Source of the DNA: Calditrichota bacterium
Lineage (GTDB): Bacteria > Calditrichota > Calditrichia > Calditrichales > Calditrichaceae
Direction of reading: 5' to 3'
Assembly (NCBI GenBank): GCA_024278755.1
Contig: JAJRSO010000062.1
Coordinates: forward strand, 1 to 64,000
Length of the DNA: 64,000 bases
Made by a program: the position numbers and the translations under genes. Under the pieces are notes generated by a model, which was given only the letters and a program-made list of their open reading frames with translations, did no database searches and was not told where the DNA came from. Positions within the stretch are counted from its first letter, which is position 1. Every line of letters starts with the position of its first letter. Positions 44,984-53,896 of the stretch are shown one piece after another.

Positions 44984-46330
44984 TTGTTTAAAAAGGTTTT
45001 AATCGCAAATAGAAGTGAAATTGCCCTGCGCATTATCCGCGCCTGCAAAGAGCTGGGCGTCGCCACGGTTGCCGTTCACTCCGAAGCAGACAGCGAATCG
45101 CTGCATGTCCGTTTTGCCGATGAGGCCGTGTGTATCGGTCCGGCGGCAAGCGCCGAAAGTTATCTGGATCCGCGGCGAATAATTGCAGCGGCAGAAATTA
45201 CCGGAGCAGACGCCATCCATCCGGGCTACGGCTTTTTAGCAGAAAATGCCGAGTTTGCCGAAATGTGTCTTGACAGCGGCATTAAGTTTATTGGCCCTAC
45301 ACCGGATATGATTCGTCAGATGGGTAATAAAGCCAAGGCAAAAGAATTGATGATAAACGCCGGCGTTCCGGTGGTTCCCGGAAGCGAAGGAGTGTTATCC
45401 AATAGTGATGAAGGACTTAAATTAGCCGAAGAAATTGGCTACCCCGTTATTTTAAAAGCAGTTTCCGGTGGCGGCGGACGCGGGATGCGAATCGTTAATA
45501 ATAGTGAAGAATTTGAAATGAACTACCAGATGGCCCAGGCAGAAGCGCAGGGCGCCTTTGGTGATCCGGATATGTATCTGGAGAAATATATTCTAAATCC
45601 CCGCCATATCGAAATTCAGTTAATGGCCGATCAATATGGTAATGCCGTTTATCTCGGCGAACGGGAATGCAGTATTCAGCGTCGTCATCAGAAGCTGCTC
45701 GAAGAATCTCCAAGCAGTGTGGTCGATGAAAATCTGCGGCGTAAAATGGGCGCTGTTTCGGTTGAAGGCGCTCTGAAAATCGGTTATGAAGGCGCGGGTA
45801 CCATTGAGTTTTTACTGGATTCCGATCATAATTTTTATTTTATGGAAATGAATACACGGATTCAGGTAGAGCATCCGGTGACGGAAATGGTTTCGAACCA
45901 GGATTTGCTGAAGGATCAAATCCGTGTTGCGGCCGGTGAAAAACTGGGATACACCCAGGAGAATATCCGGCTGGAAGGACATGCCATCGAATGCCGCATT
46001 AACGCAGAAGACGGTGAACGGAATTTTATGCCCAGCCCGGGTGAAATTAAAAGTTTTAATGTCCCCGGCGGGCCCGGGATACGTGTTGATACGCATGCCT
46101 ACGGACATTATCATATTCCGCCCTATTATGATTCACTGGTCGCAAAGCTGATTACGTACGGAAAAACACGGGAAGAAGCACTGGCGCGAATGAATCGAGC
46201 GTTGGATGAATTTATTATTGAAGGAATAAAAACAACCATTCCGTTTCATAAAAAACTAATTGCGCATCCTGATTTTATTTCCGGAAATTTTGATACCGGA
46301 TTTCTTGACAGGGTTGATTTAACAAAATAA
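44984..46330 (+). CDS. accC: acetyl-CoA carboxylase biotin carboxylase subunit
   Basis: A 448-residue ATP-grasp enzyme carboxylating biotin. [20 protein letters not shown] opens the pre-ATP-grasp domain; [10 protein letters not shown] is the flexible ATP loop; [14 protein letters not shown] holds the Mg and bicarbonate residues; and the C-terminal domain ends normally. The start is a TTG at 44984 with AAGGAGG upstream. The length is that of a single-function AccC. Confidence 0.96.
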   Translation: MFKKVLIANRSEIALRIIRACKELGVATVAVHSEADSESLHVRFADEAVCIGPAASAESYLDPRRIIAAAEITGADAIHPGYGFLAENAEFAEMCLDSGIKFIGPTPDMIRQMGNKAKAKELMINAGVPVVPGSEGVLSNSDEGLKLAEEIGYPVILKAVSGGGGRGMRIVNNSEEFEMNYQMAQAEAQGAFGDPDMYLEKYILNPRHIEIQLMADQYGNAVYLGERECSIQRRHQKLLEESPSSVVDENLRRKMGAVSVEGALKIGYEGAGTIEFLLDSDHNFYFMEMNTRIQVEHPVTEMVSNQDLLKDQIRVAAGEKLGYTQENIRLEGHAIECRINAEDGERNFMPSPGEIKSFNVPGGPGIRVDTHAYGHYHIPPYYDSLVAKLITYGKTREEALARMNRALDEFIIEGIKTTIPFHKKLIAHPDFISGNFDTGFLDRVDLTK

Positions 46331-46354
46331 ATATTTTGAAAAGCGGAGGTCTTA

Positions 46355-46732
46355 ATGAACGTACCTGCAGAACTCAAATATACCAGCGACCACGAGTGGG
46401 TTAAAGTGGAAGGCGATTTGGCGACCATCGGTATTACCGACTATGCTCAGGGCGAGCTGGGCGATGTGGTTTTTGTGGAACTGCCTGAACCGGGCACAGA
46501 AATAAATAAAGGGGAAAGCTTTGGCACTATCGAAGCGGTAAAAGCAGTTGCGGATTTGTTTTCGCCTGCCTCCGGAGAAATAACCGAGTTGAATGAAGCG
46601 CTGGAAGATGCGCCGGAAACGGTTAATCAAGACCCGTACAATGACGGCTGGATGGTTAAGGTTAAATTAAACGATCCTTCCGAACTGGACGAACTGATGG
46701 ATGCCGCTGCCTACGAACAGCATATTTCTTAA
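46355..46732 (+). CDS. gcvH: glycine cleavage system H protein
   Basis: A 125-residue lipoyl carrier. The opening [20 protein letters not shown], the lipoyl-Lys motif [15 protein letters not shown] and the tail [14 protein letters not shown] are all typical. It comes 24 bp after accC; a terminator follows at 46759. No gcvT or gcvP is in the window, so it may serve as a lipoate relay as well as in glycine cleavage. Confidence 0.96.
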   Translation: MNVPAELKYTSDHEWVKVEGDLATIGITDYAQGELGDVVFVELPEPGTEINKGESFGTIEAVKAVADLFSPASGEITELNEALEDAPETVNQDPYNDGWMVKVKLNDPSELDELMDAAAYEQHIS

Positions 46733-46758
46733 TCAACCACTTTTTAGAGGTATAACCG

Positions 46759-46785
46759 GGGATGCGTATTTGCATCCCTTTTTTT
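46759..46785 (+). terminator. rho-independent terminator after gcvH
   Basis: 7-bp stem GGGATGC/GCATCCC, 6-nt loop and seven T residues, starting 26 bp after the gcvH stop. It ends the accB-accC-gcvH unit. Confidence 0.94.
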
Positions 46786-47377
46786 ATTTATTCTACCCGC
46801 GCAAAATAACATAGTATTTTAAATTCTAAAGTACAAATAACAAAAACCACCTTGCAGATGTTTGTTTGAAATTTAGAAGTTGGTATTTCTTAAAGTTTAC
46901 ATAGAAATTTAAGGGAGTACTTATTTTCGGTCTTTACTGCCAGAAAGCTGATGCAATAAAAATTACGGAGAACAGGGAACTGAAAGAAAAAACAATAGCT
47001 CTATTGGCCATACGTATGCTCTAATTTTAAAAATATCGATACCGGCTTTCACGGCAATACAGCGTTTTTTTAATCCCATCCGGATGTTTTTTTAGTCCCA
47101 ATCTCTGGGGCGTGATAAAGAAGCAAACCATTCCGGCTACCTCGTTGAATCCATAAATCGGTATTTTTAACTTATCACGGTGCTGTTCATTGAAATTACA
47201 TTAAAAGCGTTCGCGTTAATTTATGAGCCTTTTTCAGCGTATAAATCGTCAAACCTGTATTTCATGTCATGTTTTTATAGATGAAACATAAAAAACAGGA
47301 GTTGGCACTGTCCCTTATTTTCAAAGAAATAAAAACAGCCTCTGTTATTGATTTCAGTCACACTTTTATATGTAAAA
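46786..47377. other. intergenic region before the TrpR-like gene
   Basis: About 590 bp with no gene. It holds a copy of repeat family A (47073-47180) and, at the right end, the promoter region of the TrpR-like gene. The first 250 bp are AT-rich and show nothing recognisable. Confidence 0.5.
47073..47180 (+). repeat. intergenic repeat family A, copy 2
   Basis: It shares with copies 1 and 3 the blocks ATCCCATCCGG, GATAAAGAAGCAAACC, a CTCGTTGAATCCATAAATCG segment, and GGTATTTTTAACTTA. It is about 230 bp upstream of the TrpR-like start. Confidence 0.6.
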
Positions 47378-47397
47378 TGTTTCTATATATAGAAACA
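47378..47397 (+). promoter_or_regulatory. 20-bp perfect palindrome, likely operator of the TrpR-like gene
   Basis: TGTTTCTATATATAGAAACA is identical on both strands. It lies 16 bp before the start codon of the TrpR-like regulator, so a bound protein would cover the promoter or the leader. An autoregulatory site is the natural reading, but binding is not shown. Confidence 0.75.
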
Positions 47398-47413
47398 AGA
47401 AAAACGGAGCGCT

Positions 47414-47683
47414 ATGGAAACCAATATTGATCAAATTGCACACTATCTTTCTAAAACCGAAGATGCAAATAAAATACGTGTGTTTTTGGAAGAACTTTTT
47501 ACGCCTGCCGAAATAAAAGATATTGCCAATCGCTGGCAGATTGTCAAATTGCTGCAAAGGGGAAAAACACAACGTAAAATCGCAGCAGAACTGCATGTGA
47601 GTTTATGTAAAATTACACGTGGTTCCAAAGAGCTTAAAAAGAAAGGCTCCGTTTTAAAAGAAGCTATTACATTAATGGAATAA
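47414..47683 (+). CDS. TrpR/YerC/YecD-type HTH transcriptional regulator
   Basis: An 89-residue all-helical DNA-binding protein. [20 protein letters not shown] followed by [14 protein letters not shown] and [10 protein letters not shown] aligns closely with the E. coli TrpR core (TPDE...R..IV..LL.G..SQRE....L......ITRGSN.LK), including the ITRGS of the recognition helix. It precedes the trpB2 gene by 22 bp and lies behind a perfect palindrome, which supports control of tryptophan metabolism. GAGCGC is the weak ribosome site. Whether it binds tryptophan cannot be seen. Confidence 0.85.
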   Translation: METNIDQIAHYLSKTEDANKIRVFLEELFTPAEIKDIANRWQIVKLLQRGKTQRKIAAELHVSLCKITRGSKELKKKGSVLKEAITLME

Positions 47684-47705
47684 TTCATTAAAAAAGGAGA
47701 GATGC

Positions 47706-49070
47706 ATGCGTACAAAAATTTTATTAAACGAAGATGAAATTCCCCGGCAATGGTATAATCTAGCAGCCGACTTACCAACGCCAATGGCGCCGCCGCTGGG
47801 ACCGGACGGAAAGCCCATTAGCCCGGAAATGCTGGCTCCGGTTTTTCCTATGAATCTGATAGAGCAGGAGGTAAGTCAGGAACGTTGGATTGATATTCCG
47901 GAAGAAGTGTTACAGCTACTATATCGCTGGCGGCCGGCTCCGTTGGTACGAGCGCATGCTTTGGAAAAAGCGCTGGGAACGCCGGCCCGGATTTATTATA
48001 AAAACGAAAGTGTTTCTCCGGCGGGAAGTCATAAACCAAACACGGCTATTCCGCAGGCCTGGTACAATAAAGAGTTTGGCATAAAAAAACTAACCACCGA
48101 AACCGGGGCCGGGCAATGGGGAAGCGCCCTCTCTTTTGCAGGCGCTCTGATAGGGCTGGAAATTAAAGTGTATATGGTGCGCATCAGTTTCGATCAAAAG
48201 CCGTTCCGAAAAGTGATGATGGAAACCTGGGGCGGTAAATGTATTCCCAGTCCGAGTAACCAAACGCAGGCCGGGCGGGATGTGCTGGCAAAGGATCCCG
48301 ATACGCCGGGAAGTCTTGGTATTGCAATAAGCGAAGCCATCGAAGAGGCTGTAACCGATCCCAAGGGCGAAACTCGTTATGCGCTGGGCAGTGTTCTTAA
48401 TCATGTGATGCTCCATCAAACCATTATCGGTTTGGAAGCGAAAAAACAGCTGGAGAAAGCCGGTGAGAAAAATGTGGATGTGGTAATTGGCTGTGCCGGC
48501 GGGGGCAGTAATTTTGCCGGATTGTCATTTCCATTTATTCATGATAAAATTAACGGCGCCGATATTGATATTATTGCCGTGGAACCCGCTTCTTGTCCCA
48601 CCATGACCCGTGCGCCGTTTGCATATGACCACGGAGATGTGGCAAAAATGACGCCGCTTTTGCCCATGCATTCACTGGGACACACATTTGTTCCTGCGCC
48701 TATCCATGCCGGCGGTTTGCGATACCACGGAATTGCGCCGTTGGTTAGTGCGGCAATAAATGATAATTTGATCCGGGCAGAATCGCTGCACCAATTGGAA
48801 TGCTACCAGGCAGCCGTAACATTTGCCCGCACCGAGGGGATTATTATCGCTCCGGAAACAAGCCATGCGGTTGCTTCTGCCATTCGCGAAGCGAATAAGG
48901 CCAAAGATGAGGGGGCTGAAAAAGTGATCGTGTTTAATCTAAGCGGTCACGGACTGATGGATCTGCTGGGGTACCAAAAGTTTTTTGCCGGAGAGCTGCA
49001 TGATTATGCCATGCCCGAAGAAGAACTGCAAAAAACGGTTGCACAACTTGCAGATTATCCGAAACCATAA
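47706..49070 (+). CDS. TrpB2-type tryptophan synthase beta-like PLP enzyme
   Basis: A 454-residue PLP enzyme. The PLP lysine is in [16 protein letters not shown], the glycine-rich phosphate loop is [11 protein letters not shown], and [10 protein letters not shown] closes the active site. The 40-50 residue N-terminal extension and PAGSHK context mark the TrpB2 class rather than TrpB1. TrpB2 can condense indole with serine or phosphoserine without a TrpA partner; no trpA is in the window. It forms an operon with the TrpR-like regulator. Confidence 0.92.
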   Translation: MRTKILLNEDEIPRQWYNLAADLPTPMAPPLGPDGKPISPEMLAPVFPMNLIEQEVSQERWIDIPEEVLQLLYRWRPAPLVRAHALEKALGTPARIYYKNESVSPAGSHKPNTAIPQAWYNKEFGIKKLTTETGAGQWGSALSFAGALIGLEIKVYMVRISFDQKPFRKVMMETWGGKCIPSPSNQTQAGRDVLAKDPDTPGSLGIAISEAIEEAVTDPKGETRYALGSVLNHVMLHQTIIGLEAKKQLEKAGEKNVDVVIGCAGGGSNFAGLSFPFIHDKINGADIDIIAVEPASCPTMTRAPFAYDHGDVAKMTPLLPMHSLGHTFVPAPIHAGGLRYHGIAPLVSAAINDNLIRAESLHQLECYQAAVTFARTEGIIIAPETSHAVASAIREANKAKDEGAEKVIVFNLSGHGLMDLLGYQKFFAGELHDYAMPEEELQKTVAQLADYPKP

Positions 49071-49075
49071 TTTAA

Positions 49076-49183
49076 ATCCAACCCGGGGGAGTTTCCTTTC
49101 ATACTCCAGCCGGTTCGAAATAAGTATTCAGGTCCCTACGGATAGCTCGTTGCATCGATAAACCGGTGTTTTTATCTTGCGGC
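49076..49183 (+). repeat. intergenic repeat family A, copy 3
   Basis: Directly after the trpB2 stop. Shared blocks with copies 1 and 2 include ATCCAACCCGG, a CTCGTTGCATCGATAAACCGGT segment and GTTTTTATCTTGCGG. Copies 1 and 3 both start within a few bases of a stop codon. Confidence 0.6.
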
Positions 49184-49254
49184 GGGGATTAATTATTTAA
49201 ACGACAATTCTGCGGGGTAAAATTACTCCGTGGAATTGTTTATAAGGTAAAAAA

Positions 49255-49521
49255 ATGCTGGAACAATATGATTCGGAACAGGGGTATTGCCGTAAACTCG
49301 GGCATCATTTGAATTTTCAATATTGCCGGACGGAACGAAACGGAAAACCCTGTATTAAAATTTTTGATTGCTGGTTCGAAAAATTTGATATAAAAACATT
49401 TATGCGCGAAAATTTTACGTCAGAAGAAATTGAGGCGCTAAACAGCGCTACCCCGCCAAAAACCAATACTCTTTTGAATCTGATCCAACAAGCTAAGAAT
49501 CGTCAGAAACGCGGCAATTAA
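49255..49521 (+). CDS. small cysteine-containing hypothetical protein
   Basis: An 88-residue protein. The cysteine spacing QGYCRKLGHHLNFQYCRTER then PCIKIFDCWFEKFDI is a conserved pattern in small proteins from anaerobic bacteria, suggesting a metal or zinc site formed by four Cys and two His. The C-terminal 25 residues are a basic tail. The ATG has TAAGGT upstream. No function is known to me. It follows trpB2 by about 185 bp across repeat family A copy 3. Confidence 0.65.
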   Translation: MLEQYDSEQGYCRKLGHHLNFQYCRTERNGKPCIKIFDCWFEKFDIKTFMRENFTSEEIEALNSATPPKTNTLLNLIQQAKNRQKRGN

Positions 49522-49635
49522 AACTCTAAATACTAAAGTATAAATAATAAAAATCAAACAAATATCAAACAAAAATCATCTTGCGATGCACGTTTAAATT
49601 TTAGAATTTGGCCATTATTTGTTATTTGAGGTCAT

Positions 49636-49852
49636 TAGTGTCCGGTTAAAAAATAACAAGTGTCTGGAGATTCTGTAATTCCAGGAAATTAAGGGAAATA
49701 CGAATTAATAGGACTCGATTCGGAACCCACCCCCATCCCCCTCCCTTGAAGCGTCAAGGGAGGGGACGAATCCCGTGAAATCGGGGCTCGGGGGAGAGTT
49801 TTTAAAATAATCTCTTTAACAAAGCAAATTTTCTAAATTAAACCGGACACTA
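49636..49852. mobile_element. 217-bp MITE-like element with TAGTGTCCGGTT terminal inverted repeats
   Basis: The ends are TAGTGTCCGGTTAA (49636-49649) and TTAAACCGGACACTA (49838-49852), inverted repeats with TA at the outer edges, as left by IS630/Tc1-type insertions. Inside are a C/T-rich stretch and an 8-bp hairpin (TCCCTTGA/TCAAGGGA) but no open frame. The rest of the 49522-50091 gap contains no gene. Confidence 0.7.
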
Positions 49853-49925
49853 TTGATTTGAGGCCTGTATTTTGTTGCTTTCTAAATTCCACTTTAGAAA
49901 TTTGGGTAAAGTGTTTTTTTTAAAC

Positions 49926-49995
49926 CGGTTTGCCAACGGCATGGCGGTAATCCGCGGCTTTTTTGTATCGGTCTTTCCTCCTACGAGTCGATAAA
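49926..49995 (+). repeat. intergenic repeat family D, copy 2
   Basis: TTTGCCAACGGCATGGCGGT continues to AATCCGCGGCTTTTTT (to 49964) and matches 25929-25967. The part after it, GATAAAGAAGCAAAAG, matches the middle block of repeat family A copy 2, so D and A may be parts of one larger element. Confidence 0.55.
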
Positions 49996-50091
49996 GAAGC
50001 AAAAGTTTTTTAAAAAAAGTTCTCGTTTTTTTTTTTTTTGAAGTTATGCGTCTCTTTACTAAATTTTACCAAAAGAACAAAGGGGCCGATT

Positions 50092-51000
50092 ATGGTAGAT
50101 TTCAGAGATTTTAATGAATCGTATTTTGATAAAATTCTTGATTTATTCAACCGCAATATGGATTTTGATACACTAAATGAAACATTATTACGCGAAAAAA
50201 CCATTGATGATGCGGATTTTGATCCGGAACTGATCCTAACACTTTGGGAAAACGATACCTTGCTGGCCTTCTGTTCGGGAGTTATCCGGGAGATAAATAA
50301 TGAGCGTACCGGATATATAAAGCTAATGGCTGTGGAAAAGGCCCATCGCCGGCAAGGGCTTGGTAAACGGTTATATGAAGAAATTGAAAACCGTTTTTCT
50401 GCAAAACGGGCTCAAAAAGTTCGTGTGTACGATGTACCTTTTAATTATTTTATGCCCGGTATTGATCCCCGCTATACGGAAGCATTGTCTTTCTTTGAAA
50501 CGATGGGCTTTGCCCGATTTGCAGATACTTCAAATTTAGTTGTTGATTTAACGAGTCAGGATTTTTCTACAGAAAAAGAAGAGCAGACGCTTGCCGGAGA
50601 AAATATAATCATTTCCCGTGCCGATTATGCCGACCATGAGGATGTAATGCAATTTATTGATACCTATTTTCCGCTCTGGCGAACGGAAATCTCAAATACC
50701 TATAATTCCCTCCCCGTTAGTCTGCATATTGCCCGTTTGAATGGTGAAATAAAAGCTTTTTCCGGCCATAACGGCAATAATTTTGGTACAGGATGGTTTG
50801 GTCCTATGGGAACCCATCCCGATTTGCGCGGGAAAGGAATCGGCGGAATTTTACTCAAACGCTGCCTTCAGGATATGAAAGACTGGGAACTGAAAACCTC
50901 TGTCATACCTTGGGTAGGCCCCATTCGGTTTTATTCCTATTATGCAAATGCCCGGGTGGAGCGCGTTTTTTGGCGTTACGAAAAACAAATACACCCCTAA
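50092..51000 (+). CDS. two-domain GNAT acetyltransferase
   Basis: A 302-residue protein with two GNAT folds. The first (about 1-150) has the acetyl-CoA motif VEKAHRRQGLGKRLYEE; the second (about 170-300) has THPDLRGKGIGGILLKRCL. Each Q/RxxGxG/A loop appears intact. An AAAGGGG site precedes the ATG at 50092, which is preferred over an in-frame start at 50038. Two-domain GNATs act on small molecules or proteins; substrate unknown. It is not obviously in an operon. Confidence 0.85.
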   Translation: MVDFRDFNESYFDKILDLFNRNMDFDTLNETLLREKTIDDADFDPELILTLWENDTLLAFCSGVIREINNERTGYIKLMAVEKAHRRQGLGKRLYEEIENRFSAKRAQKVRVYDVPFNYFMPGIDPRYTEALSFFETMGFARFADTSNLVVDLTSQDFSTEKEEQTLAGENIIISRADYADHEDVMQFIDTYFPLWRTEISNTYNSLPVSLHIARLNGEIKAFSGHNGNNFGTGWFGPMGTHPDLRGKGIGGILLKRCLQDMKDWELKTSVIPWVGPIRFYSYYANARVERVFWRYEKQIHP

Positions 51001-51072
51001 CAAAGAGTATGGGCCTAAATATTCGAATTAGCGCCTTTTCCGGATAACTTTTCCTCCTTTATATCCGGCAAA

Positions 51073-51121
51073 ATCTTTTGTAAAATATGAATGCGATAAA
51101 ACTTTTTATTTTACAAAAGAT
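51073..51121 (+). promoter_or_regulatory. 15-bp perfect inverted repeat upstream of the patatin-deoB-eutN operon
   Basis: ATCTTTTGTAAAATA (51073-51087) is matched exactly by TATTTTACAAAAGAT (51107-51121) with a 19-nt spacer. It is 100 bp before the patatin start and could be an operator or the stem of a leader hairpin. A second, smaller hairpin CCGGATA/TATCCGG lies at 51040-51068 just upstream, perhaps the terminator of the GNAT gene. Confidence 0.6.
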
Positions 51122-51220
51122 AAAGTAGATAAAATCAAAAAAAATCGTTACATTCCCGAATTCAAATTCAGCGGTTAATTCTATGAGTATTCCCTTTTGG
51201 CGGTACAACCAGGCAGCGCT

Positions 51221-52177
51221 ATGAAAAAACTAAAAATAGGTCTTGTTTTAGGAGGAGGAGGCGCGCGCGGCCTGGCGCATATTGGGGTTTTACAGGTTTT
51301 GCAGGCTTATGGGATTAACGTGGATTTAGTTGCCGGAACCAGTATGGGTGCGATCGTTGGCGCCGTATATGCCCAGCATCCCGATGCGGATTTTGTAGAG
51401 CGAAAATTTCGGGATTTTCTGAAAAGCGATAAATACAGTCTGCTGGGCGGCGTGCGTTTCCGAAAAGCGAACGCCTATGAGCCCGAACACCTGTTGCAGC
51501 AGCTTAGCCGGGAAATCAAACGACGCGTGGTTATCAATATGGCGGCGCAACGAAAAAGCCTGCTGAAAGCGGAACGGTTAGCCACCTTTTTGGAATATCT
51601 GATTGAGCAGCAGAATATAGAACATTTTACGCTTCCATTCGCCTGTACAGCGGTAGATTTAAATAAAGGTGAAGAAGTTATTTTTGAGGAAGGCGATATT
51701 TATCAGGCGCTGGCGGCTTCGGCTGCCATTCCCGGTTTTCTGCCCCCGGTAGAATCGAACGGACGTTTGTTGGTTGACGGATCCGTAACAAATAATTTTC
51801 CGATTGATATGATTCGGGGAATGGGCGCGGATATTGTTTTGGCCGTTAATGTCTCTACTACCTTCGATGCGGAAGAACCGGTGAATAATGTGATTGATAT
51901 TATCTTGCGTTCCAATGCAGCGGCCACGAAAAAAATCAATACCATTACCTTGCGTGGCGCGGATTTTGTTATCACACCGCCTATTGGGAAAGTACATTGG
52001 GCGGAGTTCGAAGAGATTGATTTTTTAATAGAAAAGGGAAAGGCCGAGGCCCAGCGCTCGGTTGATGCCATAAAAAAACTGATTAAAAAGAATTCCAGCC
52101 TTACCGGACGGTGGGATAAATGGCTGATGAAACAAGTGCAAAATCATATGACGCGAAGCGGAGCGGTAAACAGATGA
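51221..52177 (+). CDS. patatin-like phospholipase (RssA/YjjU-like)
   Basis: A 318-residue lipid acyl hydrolase. The glycine-rich oxyanion loop is LGGGGARGLAHIGVL, the nucleophile Ser is in GTSMGAIVG, and the catalytic Asp is in DGSVTNNFP. No signal peptide is seen, so it acts in the cytosol or at the inner membrane. The ATG at 51221 gives the family's usual MKKLKIGLVLGGGG start. Its stop overlaps the deoB start (ATGA). Confidence 0.93.
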   Translation: MKKLKIGLVLGGGGARGLAHIGVLQVLQAYGINVDLVAGTSMGAIVGAVYAQHPDADFVERKFRDFLKSDKYSLLGGVRFRKANAYEPEHLLQQLSREIKRRVVINMAAQRKSLLKAERLATFLEYLIEQQNIEHFTLPFACTAVDLNKGEEVIFEEGDIYQALAASAAIPGFLPPVESNGRLLVDGSVTNNFPIDMIRGMGADIVLAVNVSTTFDAEEPVNNVIDIILRSNAAATKKINTITLRGADFVITPPIGKVHWAEFEEIDFLIEKGKAEAQRSVDAIKKLIKKNSSLTGRWDKWLMKQVQNHMTRSGAVNR

Positions 52178-53343
52178 AACGGGCAATAGTTATTATTATA
52201 GATGGGGTTGGTATTGGCGAACTTCCGGATGCCGCTCAGTACGGCGATCAAAACAGCAACACTCTGGGAAATACGGCACGGGCGGTAAAAGGGGCTCATT
52301 TACCAAATTTACAAACATTGGGAATGGGTAAAATTGCAACTGTGTCGGGGCTTGACGATAGCGTAACGGCCATCGGAAATTACGGAAAGCTGGCGGAGAA
52401 ATCGCCGGGGAAAGATTCCACCACAGGGCACTGGGAACTGGCCGGTCTTATTTTGGAGCAGCCTTTCCCCACCTATCCCAACGGTTTTCCGAAGGAAGTT
52501 ATTGCGGAATTTACAAAACGCACCGGATATGAAATTTTGGGTAATCTGCCGGCCTCGGGTACCGAAATTATAAAGGAACTAGGCGAAGAACACCTGCGAA
52601 GCGGTAAATTAATCGTATACACTTCGGCCGATTCGGTTTTTCAGATTGCGGCACATGGCGATGTGGTCCCGCTCGAAACCCTTTACGATATCTGTCAGCA
52701 GGCCAGAGAAATGCTAACGGGTAAACATGCCGTGGCCCGCGTTATTGCTCGTCCTTTCGAAGGAACCTGCGCCGCAGATTTTAAACGAACAAAATACAGA
52801 AAAGATTTTTCGCTTGAACCATTCGGCCCCACTTTGCATCTAAACCTTAAAGAAGCCGGCTGGCAAACGGTGGGTATCGGTAAGATAAACGATTTATATG
52901 CCCTTGCCGGAATTCAAAAGAGTGTTTACACCAAAACAAATCCCGAAGGGATGCAAGCGGTTTTGGATGAACTCGACGATACAAAATCGGGATTTATAAT
53001 GGCCAATTTAGTGGATTTTGATATGCTCTACGGCCATCGCAACGATATTCCCGGTTTTTATAACGCTTTACAGGCGTTTGATAAGTGGCTTCCCGCTCTG
53101 TTGGATAAATTAAGCGGCGAAGATATGTTGATGATTACGGCCGATCACGGGAACGATCCCACAATGCCGAGCACAGATCATTCCCGTGAATACGTACCGC
53201 TTTTAATATACGGCCCTAAACTAAAACAAGATCAAAATATTGGCACGCGCGAAACATTTGCCGATTTACAGGCAACAATCGCTGAATATTTTGAAATTAA
53301 ATCAACGGGCAACGGAACAAGTTTCCTGCCTCAGATCGTATAA
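52174..53343 (+). CDS. deoB: phosphopentomutase
   Basis: A 389-residue alkaline-phosphatase-fold mutase interconverting ribose or deoxyribose 1- and 5-phosphates, a step in nucleoside catabolism. IIIDGVGIGELPDA (metal Asp), GKDSTTGHWELAG (nucleophile Thr region) and ITADHGNDPTMPSTDHSREY (metal Asp/His) are all intact. The ATG at 52174 overlaps the patatin stop; an upstream in-frame start would overlap far more. Two EutN-type genes follow directly, which raises the question of a sugar-phosphate microcompartment. Confidence 0.95.
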   Translation: MKRAIVIIIDGVGIGELPDAAQYGDQNSNTLGNTARAVKGAHLPNLQTLGMGKIATVSGLDDSVTAIGNYGKLAEKSPGKDSTTGHWELAGLILEQPFPTYPNGFPKEVIAEFTKRTGYEILGNLPASGTEIIKELGEEHLRSGKLIVYTSADSVFQIAAHGDVVPLETLYDICQQAREMLTGKHAVARVIARPFEGTCAADFKRTKYRKDFSLEPFGPTLHLNLKEAGWQTVGIGKINDLYALAGIQKSVYTKTNPEGMQAVLDELDDTKSGFIMANLVDFDMLYGHRNDIPGFYNALQAFDKWLPALLDKLSGEDMLMITADHGNDPTMPSTDHSREYVPLLIYGPKLKQDQNIGTRETFADLQATIAEYFEIKSTGNGTSFLPQIV

Positions 53344-53357
53344 CAGAGGAGTTTAAT

Positions 53358-53630
53358 GTGCTGTTAGGCAAAGTTGTAGGAACCGTTTGGGCCACCCGGA
53401 AAGACGAGAAACTGACCGGGATGAAACTGTTAGTTGTCCGGCACGTTGAATTGGATTATACGTTAAAAAACAGCTATGTAGTTGCCGTCGATACGGTGGG
53501 TGCGGGCGCAGGAGAGATTGTGATGATTACAACAGGCAGCTCGGCCCGTCAATCGGAAATGACAGAAGGGCGCCCGGTTGACGCAGTGGTTTCTGCGATA
53601 ATCGATAAGCTGGATCTGGAAAACGGATGA
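53358..53630 (+). CDS. EutN/CcmL microcompartment pentamer protein, first of a tandem pair
   Basis: A 90-residue BMC-P protein opening LLGKVVGTVWATRKDEKL, with the vertex loop VDTVGAGAGEIVMITTGSSAR and C-terminal IIDKLDLE. The GTG start at 53358 follows AGAGGAG. It lies 14 bp after deoB and its stop overlaps the next eutN by 4 bp. No hexamer shell gene is present in the operon. Confidence 0.93.
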   Translation: MLLGKVVGTVWATRKDEKLTGMKLLVVRHVELDYTLKNSYVVAVDTVGAGAGEIVMITTGSSARQSEMTEGRPVDAVVSAIIDKLDLENG

Positions 53631-53896
53631 ATTTGGCAAAGGTTATCGGCACCATTTGGGCAACTCAAAAAGATAAAAATTTGGAAGGGTTGAAGATGCA
53701 GTTAATTCAGCCGATAACTCCTGCGCATAAAAATGACGGGCGTGCTATCATTGCCGTTGATACGGTGGGCGCCGGTATCGGAGCAATTGTTTTTTATGTA
53801 ACGGCTTACGAAGCCGTGCTTCCGTTGGCGCATAAATTGTCACTGGTTGATGCCTCCATCGTGGGAATTGTGGACCGGATTGAGGATACCGTGTGA
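53627..53896 (+). CDS. EutN/CcmL microcompartment pentamer protein, second of a tandem pair
   Basis: An 89-residue BMC-P protein: LAKVIGTIWATQKDKNLEG, VDTVGAGIGAIVFYVTAYEA and VGIVDRIEDTV. The Glu after the loop glycines of its neighbour (GAGxGE) is replaced by Ala here (GAGIGA), and the Ala-Arg that follows (SSAR) reads YEAV. The two genes overlap by 4 bp, so hetero-pentamers or two vertex types are possible. The next gene also overlaps it. Confidence 0.92.
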   Translation: MNLAKVIGTIWATQKDKNLEGLKMQLIQPITPAHKNDGRAIIAVDTVGAGIGAIVFYVTAYEAVLPLAHKLSLVDASIVGIVDRIEDTV

